In this document: positions 9,076-20,835 of the stretch, in pieces | Layout: the number at the start of each line of letters is the position of its first letter | Position numbering within the stretch: the first letter of the stretch is position 1 | Origin: CAVLCC01 sp963624975 | GTDB taxonomy: Bacteria; Actinomycetota; Coriobacteriia; Coriobacteriales; CADBOM01 | Direction: 5' to 3' | DNA length: 52,429 bases | Assembly: GCA_963624975.1 (NCBI GenBank) | Contig: CAVFRF010000100.1 | Span: 1 to 52,429 of the forward strand | Notes under the pieces: model-generated | Databases searched by the model: none | Seen by the model: only the letters and a program-made list of their open reading frames with translations | What the model was told of the DNA's origin: nothing | Program-made: the position numbers and the translations under genes

Positions 9076-10434
9076 TCAGATCTGCTCGTCGTGGGCGCTC
9101 TTCTGGAGGTCGGCCAGGTCCTTGTTCTGCGCCATCGTGCCGGTGTCGCGGCCCTCGAAGCGCAGCTCTCGTCCGTAGCGCACGGCCTTCTCGCCGAAGC
9201 GGTTCTTCACCGCGTCGGTCGCGCGTGCCAGGTCGCTGCCGGTGGCGCTCTGCGCGGGCACGTCCGCATCCTCGCAGACCGCATCGCCTCCGCCCTCCGC
9301 CAAGTCGAACAGGCTCAGCTGCTCGGGGCGCTCGGCGAAGTCCGACACGCCCACGCCCACAAGCCGCAGCCCCACGCCAGGTGCCCACACTTCGTCGATC
9401 AGCTCGTGGATCACGGGAATCATCTGGTGCTCGTCGTCCACCTTCTTGCCCAGCGTGCGCTGCGCGGTGCGTATCGAAAGGTCGTGGTAGCGGGCCTTTA
9501 TGGTGATGGTGTGCCCCGCCAGCCCCTTGCGCCGCAGGCGGCGGCCGACGCGTGCGGCGACCATGTCGAGTGCGGCCAGAATCTCGTCGCGCTCCACGAG
9601 GTCGTGCGAGAAGGTCTGCTCGTTGGACACCGATTTCACGTCCGACGAGACCTCCACCTCCACGTCTTCCTCGCCCCGCGCCCGTGCGAGCATGAGGCCG
9701 GCGTTCTTGCCGAACACCATGGCCAGCATCTTCTCGTCGGCCTCCGCGAGGTCGCCGATCGTCTCGATGCCGTACACGTGCAGCTTCTCGACCGACTTGG
9801 GTCCTATGCCCGAGATCTTGCCCACGCCAAGAGGGGAGAGGAACTCCCGCTCGTGCCCCGGATACACCACGGTGAGACCGTCGGGCTTGTTCATGTCGGA
9901 TGCGATCTTGGCTATCGTCTTGGTGGTGCCCACGCCCACCGAGCAGGTGACCCCCAGTTCGGCCACGCGCTGCCGGATGCGCTGCGCGATGCGCACCGGA
10001 TGGTCGCCGATGTGCCGTCCCGGGGTCACGTCGGCGAAGGCCTCGTCGATCGAGACCTGCTGCACGAGCGGGGTCTCGTCGCGAATGATCGACATCACCT
10101 GCTGCGACATCTCCTGATAGCGCGGGTAGTTGCCGTGAGTCCATATGGCGTTGGGGCACAGGCGCTCGGCTCGCCACGAGGGCATGGCCGAATGCACGCC
10201 GAACTTGCGGGCTTCGTAGGATGCGGTCGAGACCACTCCGCGTTTCTCGGCGCTGCCGCCTACGATCACGGGTTTGCCGCGCCATTCGGGATGGTCGAGC
10301 TGCTCGACCGACGCGAAGAAGGCATCGAGGTCTACCAGCAAGATGGCGCGCCCCTCCCAGCAGGGGAGGTCGCAGTCGTGCCTTGCGTCGCGCGGTATGT
10401 CGTTCGAGTGCGTCATGCCTAGATTATCCAACAT
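9076..10434 (-). CDS. dinB: DNA polymerase IV (Y-family translesion polymerase)
   Basis: 452 residues. The palm shows the metal-binding ILLVDLDAFFASVEQ (about residues 31-45) and the acidic pair in VSIDEAFADV, both hallmarks of DinB. The helix-hairpin-helix region (GVGKISGIGPKSVEKL) and the little-finger domain follow. The C-terminal 60-70 residues are poorly conserved, and no clear beta-clamp motif was recognised. The enzyme copies damaged templates at low fidelity. The start is uncertain: ATG at 10434 and ATG at 10416 both lack a convincing ribosome site, and family alignments would fit either. No LexA box like the one at recA was seen upstream, so SOS control is not supported here. Confidence 0.92.
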   Translation of the reverse strand: MLDNLGMTHSNDIPRDARHDCDLPCWEGRAILLVDLDAFFASVEQLDHPEWRGKPVIVGGSAEKRGVVSTASYEARKFGVHSAMPSWRAERLCPNAIWTHGNYPRYQEMSQQVMSIIRDETPLVQQVSIDEAFADVTPGRHIGDHPVRIAQRIRQRVAELGVTCSVGVGTTKTIAKIASDMNKPDGLTVVYPGHEREFLSPLGVGKISGIGPKSVEKLHVYGIETIGDLAEADEKMLAMVFGKNAGLMLARARGEEDVEVEVSSDVKSVSNEQTFSHDLVERDEILAALDMVAARVGRRLRRKGLAGHTITIKARYHDLSIRTAQRTLGKKVDDEHQMIPVIHELIDEVWAPGVGLRLVGVGVSDFAERPEQLSLFDLAEGGGDAVCEDADVPAQSATGSDLARATDAVKNRFGEKAVRYGRELRFEGRDTGTMAQNKDLADLQKSAHDEQI

Positions 10435-10530
10435 TTCGCGCCCGCCGCGTCCGCGATTGCCGCATCAGCGCCTGGGGCCGCTGCCCGTGCCCGCGCGCCC
10501 GCCGCGCCAGAGCCCGCGCCCGCGCGCCCG

Positions 10531-13506
10531 CTACTCGAAGAAGATCCCGTCAAGAACCTTCGCAATCTCGTCGATGCTGATCGGCTTGATGATGTGCCCG
10601 TTCATGCCCGCCTGGAAGGCCTTCTGCCTGTCTTCCTCGAAGGCGTTGGCCGTCATGGCCACGATCGGGATGTTGGCCTTGTCGTTGTCGGGCAGCGTGC
10701 GAATCTCGCGCGTTGCGGTGTAGCCGTCCATCTTGGGCATCTGGATGTCCATCATGATGAGGTCGTACTTGCCGGCCGGCGCGTTCTCGATGGTCTCGAC
10801 TGCCACGTCGCCGTCGTCCACGCTGTCCACCGTCATGCCGGTCTGTTCTAAGATGGCGGTGGCGATCTCGCAGTTCAGCGCGTTGTCTTCCACCAGCAGC
10901 ACGTGCTTGCCGGTGTAGTTGTAGCTCCTTGCCCCGGCATGCGAATCCGCCTCGTCGTAGCTCACGGGCTGCGTGAGCACCGCGCGCAGCTCCGACATGA
11001 AGATGGGCTTCGACACGAACGCGGTTACTCCCGCCTCGCGGGCCTCGTGCTCGAAGTCGCCCCAGTCGTACGCGGTGAGCACGATGATCGGTACGTCCTC
11101 GCTTATGATCTTGCGGATCCTGCGCACCACCTCGATGCCGTTCATGTCGGGCATGAGGTAGTCGATGATGTAGACCTTGTACTCGTCCTTCATCTCCGCG
11201 GCATCGTGCGCGCGCACGATGGCCTCCTTGCCCGACGCGGTCCAGTCGGGGCGCATCTTGATTTCGCGCAGCATCTTGCTCACGCTGCGGCAGGTGTTGA
11301 GGTCGTCGTCGACCACCAGCGCGCGTGCGCCCATCAGGTCGGGGATCGGCTCGTTCTTCACCGGCGCGTTTGCCAGCTTCAGGCTCAGCGTCACGGTGAA
11401 CACCGAGCCCTTCTCGGCGCGGCTCTTCACCTCGATTTCGCCGCCCATCATGTCCACGATGTTCTTGGTAATGGCCATGCCCAGACCCGTGCCCTGCACC
11501 CCGCTCACCGTGGCGGAGTACTCGCGCGAGAAGGTGTCGAATATGTGCTCGACGAATTCCTCAGACATGCCGATGCCGTTGTCCTTGACCGTGAACTCGT
11601 AGGTTGCGTGGTCCTTGATCGAGCAGGGCTTCTCGACGAGCCGGATGATGATGTCGCCGCCGGGCTGAGTGAACTTGATGGCGTTGCCCACGATGTTGAT
11701 GAGCACCTGATTCAAGCGCAGCTTGTCGGTGATCACGTCTTCGTGGTGGATGTCCTGCGTGTCGATGTAGAGGTTCTGGCTCTTCGAGCTCACCAGCCCC
11801 TGGATCATCGTGCGCAGGTCGTGCAGCAGGTCGGGGATGTGCACCGGCTTCTCGTCGAGCTTCACGGTGCCGCTCTCGATGCGGCTCATGTCCAGGATGT
11901 CGTTGATGAGGCTCAGCAGGTGCGTGCTCGACGTGCTTATCTTGGCGAGGTAGTCCTTCACCTGAGCCTGGTCGTCGATGTGCGTCTGCGCCAGCGCCGT
12001 GAAGCCGATGATGGCGTTCATGGGCGTGCGGATGTCGTGCGACATGCTGTTGAGGAACGTCGACTTGGCCTTGTTGGCCTGCTGCGCCACGGCCAGCGCG
12101 TTGGAGAGCTGCTCCTGCTGCTCGCGCTCCTCCTCGATGATCGAATCGATGAGCTGGAAGCCTGCAACCAGGTTGCCATAATCGTCGACCTTGCGCACAT
12201 CGTAGCGGAAGGTGTGCTGCCCCCTGCTAGGCGCGCTGCGGTAGGTGCCCACGAGTCCGTCTTGCGTTGCCATCACTTCTCGGAGGTTCTCCAAGCTCAG
12301 AGCCTTGCACAACCTGTCGATGTCGTCCGGATGAACCTCGTGCTCGGCCCAATGCGCGATGATGGCCTCGAACGGGAACGCCTTGTTCTTGAGCGCGGCT
12401 ATCTCCTCGTATCCGTAGTCGGCGGCAAGGCGTATGGCCTTGGCGGTGCCGTCGTTGAGGTTTGCCGTGTAGATGTTGGTGAAGTTGGACGACAGCGCGT
12501 TGATGATTGCGAACTGGTCTTCCAGCTCGCGCTGGTACTTCTCCTCCTTGGCCTTGTCGGCCGAGATGTTGGTGGTGCCGAACACCACGTCGGCGTACTC
12601 GCCATCGTCGTTGCGCTTGCCGCCGATGAAGCACAGGCGGTACCAGTCTTCGAGGTAGGGGCTGTAGATTTCCATCGTGTCCACGCCTGTCGCGGCCAGC
12701 CTCTCCTGCAGGGTATCGGGGTCGATGAACGCCTGCACGTCGGCCTGACGGTCGGCGCCCACCATCAAGGAGGCAAACCTGTGCAGGTTCTCGAACGGGT
12801 TCTTCTTCACCACGATGCCGGCCGAGTCGGCGCGCTCGTTGTTGCGCACCACCACGTAGCTGTGGTCTTCCATATGGATGTAGTAGCAGAAGTCGAAGAC
12901 CTTGCTCACCGCCTGGACCTGCTCGATGTACACGTCCTTGTCGTGCTCGGCGGTAATGTCGCGCCATGCAGCCAGGATTTCCCTGAGCGAGCCATCTTCC
13001 CTCTTGACCAGCCTGCTCACCGAGTCGTACCAGCGAATCTCGCCGTTCTTGCTCTGCATGGGGTACTGGGCATGCACGATGTTGGAATCGGGCGTCATGC
13101 TTTCCACGTTGTAGAAGAGGTTCACGAAGCCCGCTTTCGTGTCCTCCGGCACGGCCTGCTTCCACGATTCGATGGTGTTGGGCAGGTCGTTCTCGTCTTC
13201 GTAGCCCAGCATGTGGCGCATCTCGTCGGCCCACTGCACCGACTCGAGGTTGCCGTCTTCGTCGACCTTCATCGACGAGATGCCCGAGGTCACGGTGTTG
13301 TGCATCAGGTCGAGCCTGTTCTGCAGGTCGATGCAGGTTTCGTTGACCTTTTCGAGATGGGCGTTGATGCCCGCGATCTGATCTGCAAGCTCGGCTGCGA
13401 AATCGGCAGGGTCGAGAAGCGACACCCGATCCGTTCGCTGCGCGGACACGTTGTCGAGCTTGTAGCCGCTCTTGTTGAATTCCTCTATACGCTTCTCGTC
13501 CGTCAT
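10531..13506 (-). CDS. Cytoplasmic hybrid sensor histidine kinase with two receiver domains
   Basis: 991 residues with no membrane segment. The order is: an N-terminal coiled-coil-like stretch (about 35-70), a PAS/PAC module (about 75-185, ending LREILAAWRDIT), two further PAS-like sensory regions (about 190-310 and 325-455), and HisKA with phospho-accepting His490 in SMSHDIRTPMNAI. HATPase_c follows at about 590-705 (VIGNAIKFTQPGGD, DNGIGM, GTGLGMAI). Receiver 1 has Asp782 (IIDYLMPDMNG) and receiver 2 has Asp920 (MMDIQMPKMDG). All kinase and receiver residues needed for a phosphorelay are present. No Hpt domain or DNA-binding response regulator lies alongside, so the output partner must be elsewhere. 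The repeated PAS modules suggest an intracellular redox or ligand signal, but no cofactor ligand is evident. A promoter at 13620-13649 would give a leader of roughly 100 nt containing a run of eight C. Confidence 0.92.
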   Translation of the reverse strand: MTDEKRIEEFNKSGYKLDNVSAQRTDRVSLLDPADFAAELADQIAGINAHLEKVNETCIDLQNRLDLMHNTVTSGISSMKVDEDGNLESVQWADEMRHMLGYEDENDLPNTIESWKQAVPEDTKAGFVNLFYNVESMTPDSNIVHAQYPMQSKNGEIRWYDSVSRLVKREDGSLREILAAWRDITAEHDKDVYIEQVQAVSKVFDFCYYIHMEDHSYVVVRNNERADSAGIVVKKNPFENLHRFASLMVGADRQADVQAFIDPDTLQERLAATGVDTMEIYSPYLEDWYRLCFIGGKRNDDGEYADVVFGTTNISADKAKEEKYQRELEDQFAIINALSSNFTNIYTANLNDGTAKAIRLAADYGYEEIAALKNKAFPFEAIIAHWAEHEVHPDDIDRLCKALSLENLREVMATQDGLVGTYRSAPSRGQHTFRYDVRKVDDYGNLVAGFQLIDSIIEEEREQQEQLSNALAVAQQANKAKSTFLNSMSHDIRTPMNAIIGFTALAQTHIDDQAQVKDYLAKISTSSTHLLSLINDILDMSRIESGTVKLDEKPVHIPDLLHDLRTMIQGLVSSKSQNLYIDTQDIHHEDVITDKLRLNQVLINIVGNAIKFTQPGGDIIIRLVEKPCSIKDHATYEFTVKDNGIGMSEEFVEHIFDTFSREYSATVSGVQGTGLGMAITKNIVDMMGGEIEVKSRAEKGSVFTVTLSLKLANAPVKNEPIPDLMGARALVVDDDLNTCRSVSKMLREIKMRPDWTASGKEAIVRAHDAAEMKDEYKVYIIDYLMPDMNGIEVVRRIRKIISEDVPIIVLTAYDWGDFEHEAREAGVTAFVSKPIFMSELRAVLTQPVSYDEADSHAGARSYNYTGKHVLLVEDNALNCEIATAILEQTGMTVDSVDDGDVAVETIENAPAGKYDLIMMDIQMPKMDGYTATREIRTLPDNDKANIPIVAMTANAFEEDRQKAFQAGMNGHIIKPISIDEIAKVLDGIFFE

Positions 13507-13619
13507 ACCTGCACCTTCTTCGAGCTATCGAAACGCGTTTTGCAAATCCCGATGCATCGAGTCCCAGTGCGGCCGTGTTGCATTTAGGGGGGGGTAGAGC
13601 TTGCAAACAATTAACGTAA

Positions 13620-13649
13620 ATAATACTACTCGCAGAGTCGGGCGTTCAA
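13620..13649 (-). promoter_or_regulatory. Predicted promoter of the hybrid kinase gene
   Basis: Minus-strand TTGAAC (13649-13644), an 18-bp spacer and TATTAT (13625-13620). It is about 115 bp upstream of the kinase ATG and lies in an A/T-rich pocket unlike the surrounding DNA. Confidence 0.45.
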
Positions 13650-13712
13650 GCCGAAGCGCAGCATTTAGTTGCATTGCAATCGCGCACGACAAGCTTGAAG
13701 GGCGAAAACGAC

Positions 13713-13744
13713 GGAGGGGGCGCAGCCGTTTCCGCGCCCCCTCC
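13713..13744 (-). terminator. Intrinsic terminator of the EF-G-like gene
   Basis: An 11-bp perfect stem, GGAGGGGGCGC with GCGCCCCCTCC, has a 10-nt loop. Read on the minus strand it is followed by GTCGTTTTCG, a short U-tract. It lies about 80 bp past the stop codon. Confidence 0.7.
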
Positions 13745-13822
13745 GGGTCTGGATATGTTGCCCACGCCAGCGGGCCGGCGCACTTGCGCATCGCCCGCGT
13801 GCCGCTGGCGCCCTAGCAGCCG

Positions 13823-15886
13823 CTACTTGCCTTCGGCGCGGCTGGCCTGGTACTCGGCCACGAGCTTTTGCGCCACATCGTGCGGCGCCTCCTCGTAGCC
13901 CTCGAGCTCGATGGTGAAGGAGCCGTTGCCGCGAGTGAGCGAGCGCAGCTCCTTGGCGTACTCCACGACCTCGGCGTAGGGCACCCTCGCCTTGATGATG
14001 GTGTTGCCAAGGTTGTCGTGGTCCATGCCCAGGATGCGGCCGCGCCTCATCGAGAAGTCGCTCATGATCGCGCCGTCGTACTGCCCGCCGGCCGTGACCT
14101 CGACGTTGGCCATGGGCTCGAGTACGTAGGGGTCGGCCTGCTCGCAGCATGCGCGGAAGCCGATGCGCGCGGCCTGCCTGAACGCCATCTCGTTGGAGTC
14201 CACCGCGTGGTACGAGCCGTCGTACACCGCGCACTTCACGTCCACCATGGGGTAGCCCGCCAGGAAGCCCTCTTCCATCGCGGCCTGCACGCCCTTGTCC
14301 ACCGCGGGGATGAATCCCTTGGGAATCTTGCCTCCCACGATCTCGTCGAGGAATTCGTAGCCGCAGCCCGGATTGGGCTCGAGCCTCAGCCAGCAGTCTC
14401 CGAACTGCCCGGCGCCGCCGGTCTGCTTCTTGTGACGGCCCTGCGCCTGCGCGACCTTGCGGATCGACTCGCGGTAGGGGATGCGCACCGGCACCGTCAC
14501 GAGGTCGATCTTGTTGCGGTCCTTGAGCTTGGATGCCAGCACGTCCACCGCGCCTTCGCCCAGCGTGTAGAGCAGCATCTGGTGGGTCTCCTCGTTGCGC
14601 ACGAGCTTGACGCAGGGGTCGACCTCGGCCATCTGCGCGAAGAACGCGCCCATCTTGTCCTCGTCGTTCTTGTTGGCCGCGGTGATGGCCACGGGGTAGA
14701 GCGGCTCGGGGAACGGGATGTCGAAGTACTTCATGTCGCCGCGCGTGCTCAGCGTGTCGTTGGTGCGCACCTCGCCGAGCTTGGGCACCACCACCACGTC
14801 GCCGGGGCAGGCCGACTGCATGTCTTCGGTCTTGTTGCCGATCATGGTGTAGATGTGCGAGATCTTTTCCTTCTTGCCTGTGCGGAAGTTGATGAGCTCC
14901 TCGCCCGGGCGGATGCTGCCGGTGGCCACCTTGAGGAAGGACAGACGGCCCACATACGGGTCCGACAGCGTCTTGAACACGTAGGCCGAAGGCTGGTCGC
15001 CCAGGCCGATCTTGATGGAATCGCCCTGCTCGGTGGGGATGGAGCCGTGCTTGCTGGGTGCGGGGAAGAACTCCACGATGTCGTCGAGCAGCTCGCCCAC
15101 GCCGTACTCGGTGAGGGTCGAGCCCACGTACACGGGCATGAACAGGCCCATCTCGATGGCGTTGGTCAGCAGCGTCTCGACCTCCTGCTGCTCCAGCGTG
15201 CCCTCGTCGAGGTACTTCATCATCAGCTCGTCGTCGGCCTCGGCGATCGACTCCAGCAGCTGGTCGCGGTACATCTGCGCGTCGTCGGCAAACTCAGCCG
15301 GAATCTCGCCGATGGTCTCCTTGCCGCCCTCCATCACGCGCGCCTCCATGCGCACGAGGTCGATCACGCCGCGGAAGTCTTCGGCCACGCCCATGGGGAT
15401 GGCCACAGGTCCCACGCGCTTGCCGAACTTATCGTTCAAAGTCGCGATGATCGAGTCGAAGTCGGAGTTCTCGCGGTCGATGTGGTTGATGTAGATGGAG
15501 CGCGACAGCGATGCCATGATCGCGTTCTCCCAGAGCTTGGAGGCCATCACCTGCACGCCGGCCACCGCGTCGATCACGAACACGGCCGCCTCGCAGGCGT
15601 AGAGCGATGCGATGGTGTCGCCGATGAAGTCGGGAGAACCCGAGGTATCCAGCACGTTGACCTTCACGTTGCGGTAGATCAGGCTGCCCAGGCTGGTGGA
15701 GAGGGTGAACTTGCGCTTGATCTCTTCCTGGTCGTAGTCCATGCTCGACTTGCCGTCGGACGTAGTGCCCAGTCGGTCGGTGCGTCCGCAGAAGTGCAAC
15801 ATGGCCTCGGCAAGAGACGTCTTACCTGCGCCGTCCTGACCAACCAGGACGATATTGCGGACTTTGTCGGTGCTAAAATCTGCCAT
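13823..15886 (-). CDS. EF-G-like translational GTPase (EF-G2 type)
   Basis: 687 residues from the ATG at 15886, chosen because GGAGG lies 7 nt upstream. An in-frame upstream ATG at 15949 would only add a non-conserved tail. It has the EF-G layout: GTPase domain with P-loop GQDGAGKTSL, switch region MDYDQEEIKRKFTLSTSL, G3 DTSGSPDF, domains II-III, and the C-terminal domains IV-V (GAGQFGDCWLRLEP, then GRILGMDHDNLGNTIIKA). The effector sequence and G3 (DTSG instead of DTPG) and G4 (NHID instead of NKxD) match the EF-G2/EF-G-like subgroup rather than canonical FusA, which normally lies in the str operon. Members of this subgroup bind ribosomes, but their role in elongation is not settled. It is transcribed away from ileS. 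Confidence 0.88.
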   Translation of the reverse strand: MADFSTDKVRNIVLVGQDGAGKTSLAEAMLHFCGRTDRLGTTSDGKSSMDYDQEEIKRKFTLSTSLGSLIYRNVKVNVLDTSGSPDFIGDTIASLYACEAAVFVIDAVAGVQVMASKLWENAIMASLSRSIYINHIDRENSDFDSIIATLNDKFGKRVGPVAIPMGVAEDFRGVIDLVRMEARVMEGGKETIGEIPAEFADDAQMYRDQLLESIAEADDELMMKYLDEGTLEQQEVETLLTNAIEMGLFMPVYVGSTLTEYGVGELLDDIVEFFPAPSKHGSIPTEQGDSIKIGLGDQPSAYVFKTLSDPYVGRLSFLKVATGSIRPGEELINFRTGKKEKISHIYTMIGNKTEDMQSACPGDVVVVPKLGEVRTNDTLSTRGDMKYFDIPFPEPLYPVAITAANKNDEDKMGAFFAQMAEVDPCVKLVRNEETHQMLLYTLGEGAVDVLASKLKDRNKIDLVTVPVRIPYRESIRKVAQAQGRHKKQTGGAGQFGDCWLRLEPNPGCGYEFLDEIVGGKIPKGFIPAVDKGVQAAMEEGFLAGYPMVDVKCAVYDGSYHAVDSNEMAFRQAARIGFRACCEQADPYVLEPMANVEVTAGGQYDGAIMSDFSMRRGRILGMDHDNLGNTIIKARVPYAEVVEYAKELRSLTRGNGSFTIELEGYEEAPHDVAQKLVAEYQASRAEGK

Positions 15887-16242
15887 GGCCGTGCCTCCAA
15901 ATCTGTTGCTACCTGTAGTGTTTGGGTTCGGCAATTGCTCGCCGAGCAATAGATATGGGCTTAATGATATACCACGGGCGGCATATTTCCGGCTGCAAAC
16001 GGAAACTTCTCAAGCTTTTTATAAAGCTCCGCCTTAGCCGCCGCAGGGGAGTCGCGAAACCCGTCGCACATGTCTCGGCACCTGCTCGCAACCCTCTTCC
16101 AATCGCCTTGTGCGAAAGCCCGCCGTGGCCGCCACGTGCATATAATTGCCAGTACATGTGTTTTGCCCGTGCCCGCCTTGCAACCTGCATGCGACGTGGC
16201 GCGAGCCATAAGAGTAACCAATCGAGATAAGGCGCATCCAAA
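15887..16242. other. Divergent intergenic region EF-G-like / ileS (356 bp)
   Basis: A 17-bp inverted repeat, ATTGCTCG-C-CGAGCAAT, lies at 15934-15950, just upstream of the EF-G-like gene. A second small inverted repeat, AGCTTT/AAAGCT, lies at 16013-16028. A TATAAT box at 16141-16146 faces ileS. I looked for the T-box signature usual for ileS leaders in many Gram-positives and found none. Confidence 0.5.
16141..16146 (+). promoter_or_regulatory. Candidate -10 element for ileS
   Basis: A perfect TATAAT lies about 97 bp upstream of the ileS GTG. No good -35 is found at the usual spacing, so this is tentative. Confidence 0.35.
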
Positions 16243-19077
<2,835 letters not shown>

Positions 19078-19096
19078 GTTTACAAGGACGCGCATC

Positions 19097-19729
19097 ATGG
19101 CCGATACCGGGCTTGGCGAAAAGACGGGGCTAGATAGGCGCGTAGATTGCGCGAAGGAGGGTTGCGCCGTGGAGGCGCGGCCCTCTTTTCGCGCGCTTTC
19201 GACCGGAAAGACGTTACTGGCGTTCGCCGCGTGCGCGGCGGTGCTCGTGGTGCTCGACAGGCTCACCAAGCTCTGGGCCGAGGGCGCCACGGCCGGGGGC
19301 ATCGACTTCATCCCTGGATTCATGAACTTCGTGCTGGTGTACAACAAGGGCGCTTCGTACGGCATGCTCGAGGGTGCGACGTTGCTGCTGCTGGGCATAT
19401 CGGTGGCGATATGCGCGCTCATCGTGGCGTACGTGCTGCGCTACCGCAAGCACAGGGTCTACGAGCTGTTGGGGCTTGCGGGCGTTTTCGCCGGTGCCGT
19501 GGGCAACGCCTGGGACAGGGCGGCGGCCGGGCAGGTCACCGACTTCCTGCATTTCGAGTTCTTCGAGTTTCCGGTGTTCAACGTGGCCGATTGCTGCATC
19601 ACCATCGGGGTGGTGCTTGTGCTGGTGTTCCTGCTGCTGGACAAGTGCAGCCCGTTTGCGGAGCGCGAGAGCGCGGGCGAGCGCGCGGGTGCCGCAGGTG
19701 CTGGCGACTCTGCCGAGGGTGGCGAGTAG
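19097..19729 (+). CDS. lspA: Lipoprotein signal peptidase (signal peptidase II)
   Basis: 210 residues. The ATG at 19097 is chosen because AAGGA lies 9 nt upstream. This aspartic protease of the cytoplasmic membrane cleaves prolipoprotein signal peptides. Four hydrophobic segments are visible from about residue 38. The catalytic aspartates fit Asp140 (GNAWDRA) and Asp165 (FNVADCCITIG), with NKGASYGM as the conserved loop. The N-terminus carries about 37 extra polar residues before the first helix, and the C-terminus ends in a charged, Ala/Gly-rich tail of about 25 residues. Both are longer than in most LspA. The rluD-like gene starts 2 bp after the stop, so the genes are very likely co-transcribed. 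Confidence 0.95.
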   Translation: MADTGLGEKTGLDRRVDCAKEGCAVEARPSFRALSTGKTLLAFAACAAVLVVLDRLTKLWAEGATAGGIDFIPGFMNFVLVYNKGASYGMLEGATLLLLGISVAICALIVAYVLRYRKHRVYELLGLAGVFAGAVGNAWDRAAAGQVTDFLHFEFFEFPVFNVADCCITIGVVLVLVFLLLDKCSPFAERESAGERAGAAGAGDSAEGGE

Positions 19730-19731
19730 CC

Positions 19732-20835
19732 ATGGCTCTCACGCGTGGTCATCTGGTGCTGCCGGAAGAGCAGGGCATGCGGCTCGACGTGCTGCTGGCC
19801 ACCATGCCCGAGTTTGCCAGCAGGTCGGCGGCCGCCAAGGCCATCGAGGGCGGCAACGTGTTCGTGAACGGGCAGCCCGCGAGCAAGAAGCTCTCGCTTC
19901 GCGAGTACGACGCGATCGAGTACACGGTGGACGACTCTGCCAGCGTGGGACCCGACCTCTCTGCATACGGCATTCCGCTCGACGTGCGCTACGAAGACGA
20001 GGGCATGCTGGTGATCAGCAAGCCCAGGGGGCTGGTGTGCCATCCGTCGCCGGGACACGACGGCGACACGCTGGTCAACGCGCTGGTGGCGCATTGCGGC
20101 AAGGACCACCTGGCCAACCTGCAGGGCGACGACCGGCTGGGCATCGTGCACCGGCTCGACATGGACACCTCGGGCCTCATGCTGGCGGCCAAGATGCAGG
20201 ACTACGGCTACATCCTGCAAGACGGCATTCGCACCCGCAACATCGACCGCAGGTATCTCAGCCTGGTGCATGGCTACATCGCCAAGGACACCGGCTACAT
20301 CGACGCGCCCATCGCGCGTCACCCCAAGATCCGACTCAAGATGGCGGTGAGCGACTCGCAGTCGGCCCGCTCGGCCGTTACCACGTTCAGCGTGCTGGAG
20401 CGCTTCGAGGCCGGGTGCTTCGACGACGGCTTCACGCTCATCGAGTGCAAGCTCTTCTCGGGGCGCACACACCAGATCAGGGTCCACATGAACTACATCG
20501 GGCACTGCGTGGTGGGCGACCCCATGTACGGCCGCGGCAACGAGAAGGCAAACATGGGGCTTGACCGGCAGTTTTTGCACTCGTATCGCCTGTCGCTCGA
20601 GCACCCGGTCACGGGCGAGCCGATGAGCTTTTCCGACAACCTTCCCGCCGACCTGCAGCAGGTGCTCGACGGCCTGGCCGACCGCTCGCTGGGCAAGACG
20701 GCCTATGGGGAACAGATCGCCGAGCTGCTCGCCAGCTGCGAGCGAGGCGATGCCGCGGACACCGCCGACCCCGCGCTCGAGCTCGCGCCCGACCCCGCCG
20801 CCGGCTCGATGGGAGGCAGCGATGTCGATCAATAA
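19732..20835 (+). CDS. RluA/RluD-family pseudouridine synthase
   Basis: 367 residues. An S4-type RNA-binding domain (about 15-75) is followed by the pseudouridine synthase domain. Catalytic Asp143 sits in the family motif HRLDMDTSGLML, and the supporting motif GRTHQIRVH lies further on. The family isomerises uridines in 23S rRNA or tRNA, and lspA followed by an RluD-type gene is a common order in Gram-positives. The last 50 residues are acidic and Ala/Pro-rich and not part of the enzyme. The 3' end overlaps the start of the ferrochelatase-like gene by 14 bp, which implies translational coupling. Assigning exact RluD sites from sequence alone is not possible. Confidence 0.92.
   Translation: MALTRGHLVLPEEQGMRLDVLLATMPEFASRSAAAKAIEGGNVFVNGQPASKKLSLREYDAIEYTVDDSASVGPDLSAYGIPLDVRYEDEGMLVISKPRGLVCHPSPGHDGDTLVNALVAHCGKDHLANLQGDDRLGIVHRLDMDTSGLMLAAKMQDYGYILQDGIRTRNIDRRYLSLVHGYIAKDTGYIDAPIARHPKIRLKMAVSDSQSARSAVTTFSVLERFEAGCFDDGFTLIECKLFSGRTHQIRVHMNYIGHCVVGDPMYGRGNEKANMGLDRQFLHSYRLSLEHPVTGEPMSFSDNLPADLQQVLDGLADRSLGKTAYGEQIAELLASCERGDAADTADPALELAPDPAAGSMGGSDVDQ

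Larger units (their letters stand above)
13507..13822. other. Gene-free spacer between EF-G-like and kinase genes (316 bp)
   Basis: It contains the hairpin terminator of the EF-G-like gene (13713-13744), a minus-strand promoter for the kinase gene (13620-13649) and, in the predicted kinase leader, a homopolymer of eight G on the plus strand (13587-13594). No coding frame here is convincing. Confidence 0.6.

Noticed and set aside
15887..16242. T-box riboswitch before ileS
   Set aside because: No conserved T-box bulge or antiterminator sequence found by eye. A covariance-model search would settle it.
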